Source: Heligmosomoides polygyrus polygyrus (lineage: Eukaryota > Nematoda > Chromadorea > Rhabditida > Heligmosomidae). From it: a DNA stretch of 64,000 nt. How positions within the stretch are numbered: position 1 is the first letter of the stretch; each line of letters opens with the position of its first letter. The stretch covers positions 28,759,407-28,823,406 of the forward strand of contig OX377202.1 in the NCBI GenBank assembly GCA_947396885.1, written 5' to 3'. Below, one piece after another: positions 1 through 9,893 of the stretch. Under the pieces are notes generated by a model. It made no database searches and was not told the origin of the DNA. It worked only from the letters and a program-made list of their open reading frames with translations. A program made the translations under genes and the position numbers.

Positions 1-444
1 TCTGTTTTCACTTTCACTTTCCTTCACTCTTTAGCGTCAGTTTTGAGGAAGTGAATGAATCATCATTTTTGAATTTAAAAGTAGCAAATTCTATGCTAAA
101 AATTAAGGGGATTCAAAGCATTTCAAAATCGTATTCGATATTATAGTGGAGCTAAGCCTGCGCTTCCAAAAATTAGGCTTATGGGGCTAAGAAAGTTCAC
201 TGTGCGAGGCCAGATGAGGAGTAGCAAAACTCGAAATCATTTTTGGACCAGTCTATATTCCCGCACACCCGCCATGCGTCTTTGTGACATCTCCCCTTCG
301 TTTTATTGATATCAAAATTTGTAACGTTTTCAACTTTTCTGCTAAAGAGTGAAAACGGAAAAATCGGAATCTGTCAAATTATTTCAGTCAGGGCCTATTA
401 ACTGCCAACGGACAATATATTCCCGTACGCGGATAAAGCTATAC
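1..444. other. No recognisable feature
   Basis: I see no convincing coding region, RNA gene or repeat here. The dispersed repeat described next begins near position 445; anything upstream may be its decayed extension. Confidence 0.4.
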
Positions 445-1480
445 ATATAATACTGCTCTCGTCTTTTGGTTTTTGGGTGGAATAGACGGAAAAACCGCCG
501 TTTCCGCCGCTTTTCCATAACTCCTTACAAAGTGCTTCAATCAGAAAATAATTGCAACCATCCGAATCCGCTCTGGATCATCTATCCAATGATGTAGGTA
601 GCATTCAGAGGTTCCTAAAAAGGTTGATTTGGTGACCTATATAGTCTCGACGGCGGCGGCCTCCCTTCGCCGCTCGAGATAATTGCCCACAGCGAATATC
701 TACCTAGCTGGTCGGAATAAGCACTTTTATGTAGGTTTCTCGTCCTCCGCACGTGGTACGCTTTACATGGCGCACTTTTTCATAGCCGGCGAAAAATTAC
801 GATCATCATGATCTACTTCTTCGTAAAATGTCCCTCATCTTGGACACCGGATTTTTGGACATCTTCCGGTTTCATAGGCCCCTTCTCGGTCTCGGCTTCG
901 TCCATGAAACTAAAAGCTAGCTGTTGAACTGAACTAATGGTAATTCGCAATATGTCTTAGAAAAAGCGACTACAGTAAAGCGGTTCAAATACTAACAGCT
1001 GCCAAAACCATCTACATAGTCAATTGTTGGTGGGAGATAAGATTTTGCCAATTTCAGTGGATGTTGGAAATCTCGCCCTTAAGAAGGCGGACCGCAGAAT
1101 GAGAGGATCACGAGAATGCTTTGTCACCTTCAACCTGTGTTCTCCTTGGCTTGGTGGTGGGGCTGTAACACAAGTATACAAGCAGCCAAACTCCGAGAAA
1201 GCGTAAAATAGCTATAGCACAATATCGGCTATAAAAGTTGTTTTAGAATGGTATGGAAAACTATCAGAACCAGTGATTTTCCTAGTGAATTCTGAGTCGA
1301 ACAATGTTAATTTTTATACTTTTCGCTTACTTTAACCATTTTCTGAATTTCTGTGTTTGCCGCCTGTCTGTGGAGCGGGTCTGAGCCATGATTAGGGCGA
1401 CCGCCGCTCTACAGTGTAGTGACCTCACGTGACCCCCTTGATGTCTAACATCGCCAGTAGACAGGCAGACATCTTACCGC
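445..1480 (+). repeat. Unclassified dispersed repeat, copy 1
   Basis: About 1 kb that recurs at 46783-47770 in the same orientation and, inverted, at 4860-5440; a more divergent inverted copy lies at about 4310-4720. The most conserved block is near 640-690, a GC-rich segment containing CTCGACGGCGGCGGCC followed by CGCTCGAGATAATTGC. The conserved order is: a purine-rich block ending in TTCCGCC, the GCTTTTCCATAAC block, the GC block, then a long AT-rich tail ending near a GTGACC(T/C)CATGTGACCCC-like motif. I see no open reading frame, terminal repeats or box A/B promoter, so the class is unknown. It could be the 3' end of a larger element. Confidence 0.75.
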
Positions 1481-1784
1481 CTCCGAAGGACCATCGTATA
1501 CCGGCTCCTTATTCATCTTCTACAAACAGGAACACGGCATCTCCATATGGTGCCCATATTTTTCTTAAAAGCATTGAGTTATTAGATATCAAAGGAGTCT
1601 CGGACGTTTACCACATTCATGTAGAGTGGCAGTTGCCACGCATTTTACCTCTACCGGATGTCCTAGAAGCAAATTGAATGGTTCTCGTAAACTTCATCGT
1701 GCCTCAATGTTTAGTGCTGTCCACATTCTCCCTTTATTGAGCACGCATGCATTTTTAAACTAACTTTTTTTATTAGTTTCTAGT

Positions 1785-1925
1785 ACAAGGCTTGTCTGAG
1801 AAGGATAAAACATTGACATGTTCATTGGCTGGCCACCGTAAGTCATTGTATAGGCCAAATACGCATTCAAATTCTTTCTGCAGTACCCCGTAGAAGTAGA
1901 ATACGTGGGGCGTCACAAAAAGAAT
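1785..1925 (+). mobile_element. tRNA-derived SINE, 5'-truncated copy
   Basis: Matches the 3' two thirds of the full-length SINE at 57067-57362: the CTTGTCTGAGAAGGATAAA block, the GGCTGGCCACCG block, the CAAATACGCATTCA block and the CCCGTAGAAGTAGAAT block occur in the same order. The tRNA-like head (boxes A and B) is absent. Confidence 0.75.
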
Positions 1926-3449
1926 TGATTAGCTTCGATCGTTATCCTTTATCCCCTGGTTTATTAGTTATGGTTGCATGATAACAGAAAGGAGATGGAT
2001 ATGTGGCATATTGCGAAAGATCTCTTGATATTTTCATCACTTTTCTAAGCAATTTTACTACAGATGAAAGATTTCCATATTTTCTCAGGTTACCGGTGTG
2101 GTTTTAGCTCTAAGGAAGGTATGGAACCTCATCAAGCCAGTTTCCCATGCATGCACCTAGCCCATACATTAGCGATTGCATCTATAACAGAATCCTTGAA
2201 TGAGCGCGTGGCTCAATCCTGGCATTACATTCCACATATTTTCATTTTCTAGCATTTAATTTTGATTCTTGTAGTTATAAGTGTGCCTCGAGGAAATAAA
2301 AAACCGAATCATCATGAATTCAAACTTGAGTAAACTGTTAATTTGTTTTGAATGGCATTCATGTCATCTGCACCTCCAGTCGACGCTCTTGGATCGGAAA
2401 TCTTGCCCAATTAAATCGAGTTTTTCTTGGTTCGTTATATAGCTAGCAGACGTAGAAGGGATAGACCAGTGACTGGTCAAGGAAAGTCAGTGAATACGCG
2501 AAACGAGCATTCAAGGTGCCCACGAGATCCTGTACACGTAGAATACAAGGCGCATTCCAAAAAAGACTGAATAACGCTGGCCTATAACAATAGAACTTGT
2601 TTTAAAAAAACAAAAGAATCTAGAAACAAACACGATTTGACTAATTTTTACGCGGGCTTTTGAGTACCCGATAGTCATGCGTTTCTAATGTAACATCGGA
2701 GTACGATGCGAGGCGCATGCCAGGCGCCTCGAAATCCCTTGCCTAAAGAAGCATATGATCATGACAAATGCAGTAAAAGAAAGAACATGAATGTTGACTA
2801 TCCGAAGCCAAAGTGTAGAGTAATCATCTTTTATTGCCGTCCTGAAGGTAAAATATTTTAAAAAGATGTGAAAGAAGAAGAAGGTAAAAGTTTGCGACAT
2901 GTTATTGACAAGAACTGCGCCGTGTACCCTTTTATTTAGGCAGATTTCATTGAACGGTGGAGGCTACGTTCTATATTTATTTGAGGCGTATACTAAACAT
3001 TTATCACTGTCCTATTTCTAAAATTCCAGACACTTGTCACTTTCCTATTTTCAAAGCTAATCGTAAGTAGCACATCTCCGAAATTTGTCCCAACATAGGT
3101 ATTCCTAAAAATCAAAGCAGCATAGCTCTGCTTTCGTTAGGACTACAAGGAACAAAATTAAATGCTAAAAAATGGAAGCATGGTAATGAAATGCCAGGGA
3201 TGAGCCACGCGTTCATTCAATCTCTGTTATGGATGCAATCGATAATATATGGGCCTAGTGCATGCATGTGAAACTGGTTAGTTGAAGTTCCATACCTTTC
3301 TCAGAGCTAAAACCGCACCGTCAACCTGAGAAAATAGAAAAATGGAGCGCTTTCATCTGTAGTAAAATTGCTTAGAAAAGCAAGAAATATCGAGAGATCT
3401 GTTCGCACTACGCCACATATCCATCTCCTTTCTGTTATCATGCAGCCAC

Positions 3450-3605
3450 AACTAATAAAAAGGATAAGGAACGGCGTTACTCAATGCCTTTTCGCCACGG
3501 GATGTCATGGAGGTAATATCAATGCGTATTTGGCCGATAGATGACTTACGATGGCCGGCCAATGAACACATCAGGGTTTTTTTCCTTCCCAAACAAGTCT
3601 GGTAC
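3450..3605 (-). mobile_element. tRNA-derived SINE, 5'-truncated copy
   Basis: The reverse complement matches the body and tail of the SINE family, ending in the pyrimidine-rich CCTTATCC-type tail at 3458-3470. It is the mirror partner of the copy at 1785-1925 within the large inverted repeat. Confidence 0.75.
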
Positions 3606-4013
3606 CAGTAATTAATCAAATAGTTTAAAATGCAAGCATGTTCAATAAAGGAGGAAGGTGAGCTGCGATCAAACCTTGTTTGAGGTACGCTACCGTTTCT
3701 AATTCTGTGTTCACTATTGCGCAGCGCCATGCGAGGTGTAAAGACGTTGGTTAGGTGATATACGGTGTCGTCAGAGGGCGCGAAGGTTAGATATGTAGGC
3801 AGGCGAGCGGGCCGGCTCTCAGGAAACAATCTGCTGCCCAATCCACATGCCTGGACATTTGATAAAACGGTTTAAACATATGGAAAATTGGAGCTGAGAC
3901 ACCGCTCACCCCATAATCAAGCGGTGAGTAATCTCGTAGGCAATTTCGGCATTTTAAAATGATTTTTTAATGACCCTCAGCTGGCATTTGCAGCAAGTTT
4001 GATGCAATATTTA

Positions 4014-4054
4014 AGCATCGTAATCTCTAGTATTTTACTAGAGATTATGATGCT
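4014..4054. repeat. Near-perfect 19-bp hairpin
   Basis: The left arm 4014-4032 and right arm 4036-4054 are reverse complements with one mismatch around a TTT loop. No pyrimidine tract or promoter elements surround it. I regard it as a cruciform-prone palindrome of unknown role. Confidence 0.8.
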
Positions 4055-4309
4055 GATCGAAATCTCACACGTGGAAGGCGGCGAGCAGTTTTCTTACAGC
4101 TTTGAGTTACTGAGTTTCCGTGTTCAAAGAAGTCATTCGGAGGTCATCTAACTCATAGAAAAAATGTGCGTATTACTGCCAAGAAATGTCTTCCAGACAA
4201 CTTGGGCAGCATGTAAATGCTAAAGATTTTCAGAATGGAAGTGCCTCCTTCGTACCGTGAATCCAATTTGAATGTTTAGCCTGATGGAAAAGTAAAACGG
4301 TCCATATGT

Positions 4310-4720
4310 CTCCAATTCCAAAATTAGGACCCTTCAAAGTCGAGAAAATCACTAAATTTGATGGCACTCGGGGTGACAAACCCTTTAAGCAATTATACCA
4401 CTGTGACTGCCAAATAGTAGAGCATGCAAAAATTAACGTGGTATTCGGCCGATTAGGAGCACATATCCTATGGGTGCCATTATCTCAAGCGAGGGAGCCT
4501 CGAACAGCGTATAGGTCGCCGAAGTGATCTTTTCAACACACAGTGTGCACTCTCCACCCCATCGGAAGTATAGCTCCATGGAAACTCCCAATATCTAATT
4601 TGTTTTCCAAATCACCCAGTTTAAAGGAAGCTATGGAAAAGCGGCGGAAAAGGCCTGTTTTTCGCTTTCCCCGCACAAACACCAAAAGTTACGGCCGATT
4701 TCCGCAAAATTCCAGCAACT
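4310..4720 (-). repeat. Dispersed repeat, divergent copy
   Basis: Reverse-complement reading shows the same block order as the repeat at 445 (CCGCCGCTTTTCCATA block, a GGTGATTTGG block, then a GCGACCTATA block with CTTGAGATAAT), but much diverged. With the copy at 4860-5440 it makes two copies in the same orientation, one behind the other. Confidence 0.5.
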
Positions 4721-4859
4721 CTTAACGGTACATCGTTGGTTGCATGTATGTTGGATAACTGAATGAAGAGCGACGATAAATCTCAATCTCTATAAGTAAA
4801 TATGATCGTCGATAGTGCAATCTTTTTAAATCGTTTTCTTAGTAGGGCATTTTACCAAC

Positions 4860-5440
4860 AAAGTCAACGGTGGGCTCGAAGTCTTCCCGAAGCCGAGACC
4901 AAATGGGACTCCGTGAAATCAGACGATTTCCAAAAAGTGGCGGTCTAGATGAGGGAAATTTTACCAAGAAGTTGATCAAAATAACCATAATTTTTTACCA
5001 TCTATTAAAAAGTAAACCATGCAGAGCGTGCAACAGGCAGAAGACAAGAAATTTACTTAAAACGCTGCTTATTCTGGCCAGCTCAAGAGACGTTCCCTGT
5101 AGGAGCAATTATCTCGAGCGACGAAGGAAGGCCGCCGCCGTCGAGGCCATGTAGGTCACCGAATCAACTTTTTTTAAGAATGATTGAGTGCTACCTACAT
5201 CATTGGTCCTTAGGACCGAAGCTCTTTCATCCAGCTACGGATGTCAGGTGGTCCAACGTCACCTCGAGGGTTGATCATACCCCATAGATCATAGATCATG
5301 CATCATAGATCATGCAGAGCGGATTCAAATGGTTGCAATTATTTTCTGATTAAAGTACTTTGAAGGACGTTATGGAAAAGCGGCGGAATCGACGGTTTTT
5401 TCGTCTATTCCGCCCAAAAACCAAAAGACAGGAGCGGTAT
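4860..5440 (-). repeat. Dispersed repeat, inverted copy
   Basis: The reverse complement of 445-940, recognisable from the GCCGCCGCCGTCGAGGCCATG block at 5133-5153 and the AAAGCGGCGGAATCGACGG block at 5376-5394. It contains an extra block near 5200-5320, including a short (CATAGAT)-type tandem stretch at 5282-5318 that is absent from the other copies. Confidence 0.75.
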
Positions 5441-5857
5441 TGTAGACGGATTAGCAACGACATATGCAGATGTGTTGCTAATCCATCTATGCAGTTGCAG
5501 TAACTAATAGTCATTCTGCTACATAGTCGTCAGATTTAAAAGCTCGTATTCAGCGGATGGTTTCCATAAAAAATATAAGGTAAATAAAAGAGGGTGCAGC
5601 AGAATACCTATAAAAAATAGTGGGATGACCACGAATGAAGCCAGTGTTTGCCCGGCAATATCCTTTCCTCGGAGTTTGTGAAGTAAAATTTCATTACCAA
5701 ACCATAGTTATGACGGCGCTGAATGCGGTGCAGTTTTTTAGAGGTGCGATCTATCCCACCAAAAGCTCTTACCTTCCTAATGGTTTCGCTTCCATTGAGA
5801 ATACATTTATGACGTCTTTTTAAAGAGGAATAGGGTCACTCTGTAAGATCATTTTAG
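5441..5857. other. No recognisable feature
   Basis: AT-rich sequence between the dispersed repeat and the mariner left end; no supported gene or repeat. Confidence 0.4.
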
Positions 5858-5918
5858 TAGGTCATTGCGCATGAAATGGCCGAGTTTGGCTGAAAACTTT
5901 GTCAGACGGTAACTTTAC

Positions 5919-7034
5919 TTGGAAGTAATGTTATTAACGGAAATAAGCACCGCTACAATTAAAACATTTTCCCAACGCGACCCTAGCTTAGACATTCTAC
6001 ATTGCTTGCATTTCTTCTTTCTTAAACATTCTTTGCAAAAATCAGAACTACGAGAATTAGTGAAACATAGGAAGCTATTTTCGACATCACCTTGGTTGCT
6101 GAATTTTTAAAATTCTTTTTATCCATGACGATCTAACTGCTTGAAAAAATGGTAATCGGAAGGGAACAGATCTGGTGAATATGCTAGATGTGGCAGAGTT
6201 TCGTTTCCCAATTCGTCCAGTTTCTTTCGTCCACTTTTTGAAATGTTCGGACGCACGTTGTCTTATTGTTGGATTGGACCTCTTCGATTGACCAAAGCCT
6301 ACTGTTTTTCAATCAACTTCTGCCGCATCACTTCAGTTTCGGTACAGTACTTTTCCGCTGTGAAAGTTTCTCCACTTCTTCGAAAAAGTGTAATGGACAA
6401 TATTAGCCACTCTGCAAAATCCTGTCATCCTGGTTTTCTTTGGATGGAGACTTGGTTTCGGCATCTCCTTGGGACTCTCATTCCTGTCCAGCTATTGTGC
6501 AGAACGACAGCAATTGCCATAAAGGATCATGTCACGATCCTGTCTAAAAAGGATCCTTTAGATAGCGCAGCCTTAACGAAACACAAGTGTCGTGGCGCTT
6601 CAGTATCTGTCCGGCAGACAGTTCGTGCAGGATCCAGTTATCCAATTCCTTTACTTTTCCGGTTGCATTGGCAAATGATAGTGTTTGGCAACTGATAGTG
6701 CTGCCGTCAGCGCCAAAATGCTGTGCTAGCTCTCTCGCAGTTCGATGCGGATCATCTCCCACCATGGCTTTGAGTTGGTCATCGTTAACGAGTGACGGCT
6801 GCCTACCTCGGTCTTCATCTTCGAGACCTTCGCTCCAGGATGAAACCTTTCGAACCATTGTCGAAGTGTGCGGTTCTTAGCGAAATCCTCCCAAAACGCA
6901 GCGTTGATGTTACGAGCTGCAGCTGCGGCGTTGTGTCCATATTTGCATTCATATAGATAGAGCATCCGAATATCGCGTTGACTTATACTGTAAAAACGAC
7001 ATAAAAAATACAGCAAGAGGAAATTATGTATCAA
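5919..7034 (-). pseudogene. Mariner transposase pseudogene
   Basis: Read right to left on the minus strand. The N-terminal helix-turn-helix region starts near 7034 with an ISQRDIRMLYLYECKYGHNA stretch and continues through a WFERF motif (about 6860). It then changes frame into the linker region (RGRQPSLVNDDQLKAMV, about 6780). The catalytic domain follows in pieces: a block equivalent to the second catalytic aspartate near 6270 (family form HDNARPH, here altered and preceded by a stop), then LGNETLPHLAYSPDLF with the third catalytic aspartate near 6200. The C-terminal NNQGDVENSF and LGSRWEN blocks lie near 6090 and 5970. At least one frameshift and several stops make it inactive. In the family the protein cuts and pastes DNA at TA sites. 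Confidence 0.9.
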
Positions 7035-7127
7035 AATCTACGCACAAGCGTAAAAAACGTTAACGTAAGAAATTGGGATTCCGCGCTTTCAGAAGTTATA
7101 TACAATGCCTGAAACGGGATCATACGT

Positions 7128-7426
7128 GGATAAAGGATAAGGATAAAGGACGGCGTTACTCAATCCCTTCAGGGATGCGCCAGCGCATTCTACTTCTACG
7201 GGATGTCGTGGAGGCGACATGAATGCGTATTTGGCCAAACAATGACTTGCGGTGGCCAGCCGATGAACAAGTCAGCGCTTTATCCTTCCCAGACACGTCT
7301 GGTACCAATTCACCGACCCCGGAGGGATGGAAGGCTTGGTTGGCCTGGGCGAGAAATCCGAACCAGGAACCTGGTATCGGGTGCCCGCGACAGTCGCGCC
7401 TCCTCCGACTGCGCTACACGCGCCCT
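7128..7426 (-). mobile_element. Full-length tRNA-derived SINE with 12-bp target duplication
   Basis: Flanked by the perfect direct repeat GGGATCATACGT at 7116-7127 and 7427-7438, which fixes the ends exactly. Read on the minus strand it begins GGGCGCGTGTAGCGCAGTCG (box A-like TGTAGCGCAGTCGG), has a box B-like GGTTCGGATTT about 45 bases on, then a unique body and a CCTTATCCTTATCC-type tail. It sits inside the mariner, so it is younger. RNA polymerase III transcription from the internal boxes and mobilisation by a LINE are expected for such elements; which LINE supplies the machinery is not shown. Confidence 0.92.
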
Positions 7427-7501
7427 GGGATCATACGTAGCCACGGAAAATCGACCAGAAATTGAGGTAGCAAAATCGGTCATTTCATATGCAACGACCT
7501 A

Positions 7502-8290
7502 ATAGCTGTCCTCTGTAATCACGTTAGGGAAAAACTCGCATGTGGCTGAAGCATTGTTTACAGCTCCTTGTCCCCTCAGCCACATCTTGGTTTATGCATT
7601 TACAGAACAACTTCGTAGTTGTCTGAATCTGACGATCAATGATAGTCGACTCCAGCGGACTATCCGAGTCGGGTTAAAACATTTAGTCTTGCAACCCAGT
7701 TACAAAAATGACCTACCTTAGCATTTAAGCATCTAAGCACCAACAACGTCTTGTTTTTTCGTATCAATAGACAGGGAATAATCAATATTTTTAACATATA
7801 CATATGCGCTAAATCTAGCAGTGGAGACGATGCGCACGGCGGTTACGCCAGATCGCGACGTTCGGGGCGACGATCCTCTCCATACAGTTTGCTTAGAGAG
7901 TATGGCAAGATGCGCACTCAGTGTTTCATATATCTAGAAGACTTCTGATTTCCAAGGTTCTGAGCCAGGGTCTAAGAGAAGTATGAAACGCAGCATATCT
8001 TCCTCTGTTTCATTGTGTTGAGTTTTCACTTTCGGTTTTTTCCTATCTTTCATTGAAACCTTCGCAAGATTTCGTGCTCCACGGCACCACATCGTCGCAT
8101 CGTTCCGAGACCCAGCTCAACAACGACACTTCCGCAGTTTAGCCCTACAACGTCGCATACGGCTAGCGTGCGACGTCACGTTGGAGTCATGTACTTGCGT
8201 CCCACGGATGTATCACCCCGGAAGACTCGCCGCGCAGCTCTTGGAGGCGCGACCGTCGTCGCGGAAACAGCGGTAGACCCCTCCTGCCCC
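7502..8290. other. No recognisable feature
   Basis: No supported gene or repeat. A (C)GACG-rich stretch near 7840-7880 gives spurious open frames. Confidence 0.4.
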
Positions 8291-8329
8291 CTAAAAGCCC
8301 CCACAGAGTTGATTACGAGAGAAAATGCC

Positions 8330-8446
8330 CGAACCGCGCCGCGTCTGTTTCGGTGCAAGAAAATGCCCGCAACCAGGGGAGAAAATGTCCGCGACCAGGG
8401 GAGAAAATGTCCACAGCCAGGGGAGAAAATATCTGTGGCCACTGAA
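8330..8446 (+). repeat. 22-bp minisatellite, forward
   Basis: Tandem units of the form GGGGAGAAAATGCCCGCGACCA, about four to five copies with variants. The same unit occurs in the opposite orientation at 9612-9750. The overlapping open frames on both strands are products of the repeat. Confidence 0.85.
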
Positions 8447-8535
8447 CGGTTTTAGATAGAGTCCACTACAACAACCACTACAACAACCCATATGGTAATC
8501 ACGTGGACAGGGATACGGTATTTTTCTCATGCCGT

Positions 8536-8609
8536 CTTCAGTTCCCACGCCCACGATTTTTCATGCCTCTACTCGACGGTATGAGAAATCGTGGGCGTGG
8601 CAACTGAAG
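8536..8609. repeat. 29-bp inverted repeat (hairpin)
   Basis: Left arm 8536-8564 and right arm 8581-8609 are reverse complements with two mismatches, separated by a 16-base loop; the core is CCCACGCCCACGATTT. It lies just beyond the forward minisatellite. No gene is attached to it. Confidence 0.8.
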
Positions 8610-8619
8610 CTGTGGCACC

Positions 8620-9600
8620 ATCACTTGGATTCCCTAGCAGGCTTGATGGGCCTACCGTGATAGAGAAGCTTTGGAGAATACGAGGAAGGATTCTCGCTAC
8701 ACAGTTAACAGGCATGCTCAACGGTTAAATTAGTGCCAACGGTGAAAAGAACACTGAAAGGAGCGAAAGAAGCGTTTTCGCCCTGATCTCAATTTCTAGC
8801 ACGTAGAACAAGAAAACAAGCACATCAACGGAACCTGGTAACTTAGAATTACTTTTCGAAGCATTGAGCTGCGGAACTGTAGGCCATCTCAATTGTTGAG
8901 TTTGTTTTTAAGCCAAATGAACGCCACACGGAGTGAACAGTAAGGTACATTCACTTCAAAGTCATGAGAAGTAGAAAATGAAAAAATGGCAGAACTTTGG
9001 GAATTTATTTACAAATTGGTTTTTAGGTTTTACTGAGTCTTTCTGATGAAGTCTTCATTTTTGACCGATCTTTCCTTCTTTACTAAAACAGGATTTGAAC
9101 ATAGATATTTCAACATTCATTGCTTTTTAAGTGATTTTCATCTGATACACCGTTGGTATCGTAAATACTTGTTGTGCCCTTTTTTATTAAAGTTTTTCTC
9201 AGTGCAGGATTTCTATTTTGATTGCTTTTGCTGTTTTTCTGATACTTCCACATATCTGAATAAGAGATTTAAATATCTGAACGCTTAGTTGCAACATAGG
9301 TTTTACCAAAAACGCTATTAAAATGATCAGAACCTACGGTGTAGCACCTAGCCAAAAATCTTTTAAGCCACCTTCTCGAAGTATAGAGTGTTTTTCGAAC
9401 ATGAAATTTTGCGATCATCTTCTTATTAGAGCTTTAGTACAAATGAAACGTTGCGGATACGTCCGGTTAAGGCTCTTCTACGGTTTTTTCCACAGTTTCG
9501 AACTTTCTTAGTTTCCTAAGTGGTGATTACCGCTCAAAGTTGTTTTCTTTATAACGGCGCTTTTGCTATTCACCACGTGATGGTGTGCTATAGATTCTTC
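8620..9600. other. AT-rich, no recognisable feature
   Basis: Between the two oppositely oriented minisatellites; no supported gene. Short open frames here have low-complexity Phe/Leu-rich translations. Confidence 0.4.
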
Positions 9601-9611
9601 TCGTCGACCCG

Positions 9612-9750
9612 GGAATTTTCTCCCCTGATCGCGCGCATTTTCTCCCTTGGTTGCGGGCATTTTCTCCCCTGGTCGCGAGCATTTTCTCCCTATTTCGGGC
9701 ATTTTCTCCGCACGCAACGCGCGCCGTGAGATTCGAGCATTTTCTCCGTA
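9612..9750 (-). repeat. 22-bp minisatellite, reverse
   Basis: At least five units reading CATTTTCTCCCCTGGTCGCG on the plus strand, the reverse complement of the array at 8330-8446. The two arrays bracket about 1.2 kb of AT-rich DNA. Confidence 0.85.
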
Positions 9751-9752
9751 GA

Positions 9753-9885
9753 CCCACAGAGTTCTGCGGCAGCGCCGCGACCCTATGCTTAACCATAGGG
9801 CAGAGACGCAGAGCTCGCCGCCGGCGGCGGCCCTGCCCTATCCTTAATCATTGCGGCGAGCGGCGTCGTCGCAGAACTCTGTGGG
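9753..9885. mobile_element. Short palindromic MITE
   Basis: 133 bp with 25-bp inverted ends (CCCACAGAGTTCTGCGGCAG on the left). The interior contains CTGCCCTATCCTTAATCAT, shared in slightly changed form with the related MITE at 16555-16636. A right-end-like relic is visible near 37180-37235. No coding capacity. Confidence 0.8.
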
Positions 9886-9893
9886 GGCCTTAA

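Larger units (their letters stand above)
1781..3605. repeat. Large inverted repeat with SINE pieces at both outer ends
   Basis: The stretch 1785-2270 reappears as its reverse complement at about 3150-3605. Matching landmarks are the GAAAGGAGATGGATATGTGGC block (2001) against its complement near 3415, and the CATGCATGCAC block (2147) against its complement near 3260. The arms are roughly 450-490 bp and the spacer is about 0.9 kb. Both outer ends carry a 5'-truncated copy of the tRNA-derived SINE, pointing inwards on the left and leftwards on the right, so the SINE was part of the unit before it became inverted. A short SINE-tail-like stretch also sits at 2478-2580. No coding capacity is visible. 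Confidence 0.7.
5858..7501 (-). mobile_element. Mariner DNA transposon, decayed, carrying a SINE
   Basis: Inverted terminal repeats of about 30 bp lie at 5858-5887 and 7472-7501. The left reads AGGTCATTGCGCATGAAATG and the reverse complement of the right reads AGGTCGTTGCATATGAAATG. Between them the minus strand holds a full-length but broken transposase (next entry). The right part is interrupted by a complete SINE at 7128-7426. The flanking TA dinucleotides expected of mariner are blurred on the left side. Without the SINE and its duplicated 12 bp the element is about 1.33 kb, a normal mariner length. Confidence 0.9.

Noticed and set aside
6243..6695. 150-codon plus-strand open frame
   Set aside because: Antisense shadow of the mariner transposase.
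7203..7502. Matching open frames here and at 56789-57289 that look like a conserved protein family
   Set aside because: Both are antisense translations of the SINE; conservation is at DNA level and the SINE boundaries are fixed by target duplications.
8330..8446. CRISPR-like array
   Set aside because: Units are contiguous without unique spacers, the organism is eukaryotic, and there are no cas genes.
9753..9885. Rho-independent-style terminator
   Set aside because: The stem is far too long, no transcript ends there, and the same unit occurs elsewhere as a mobile MITE.
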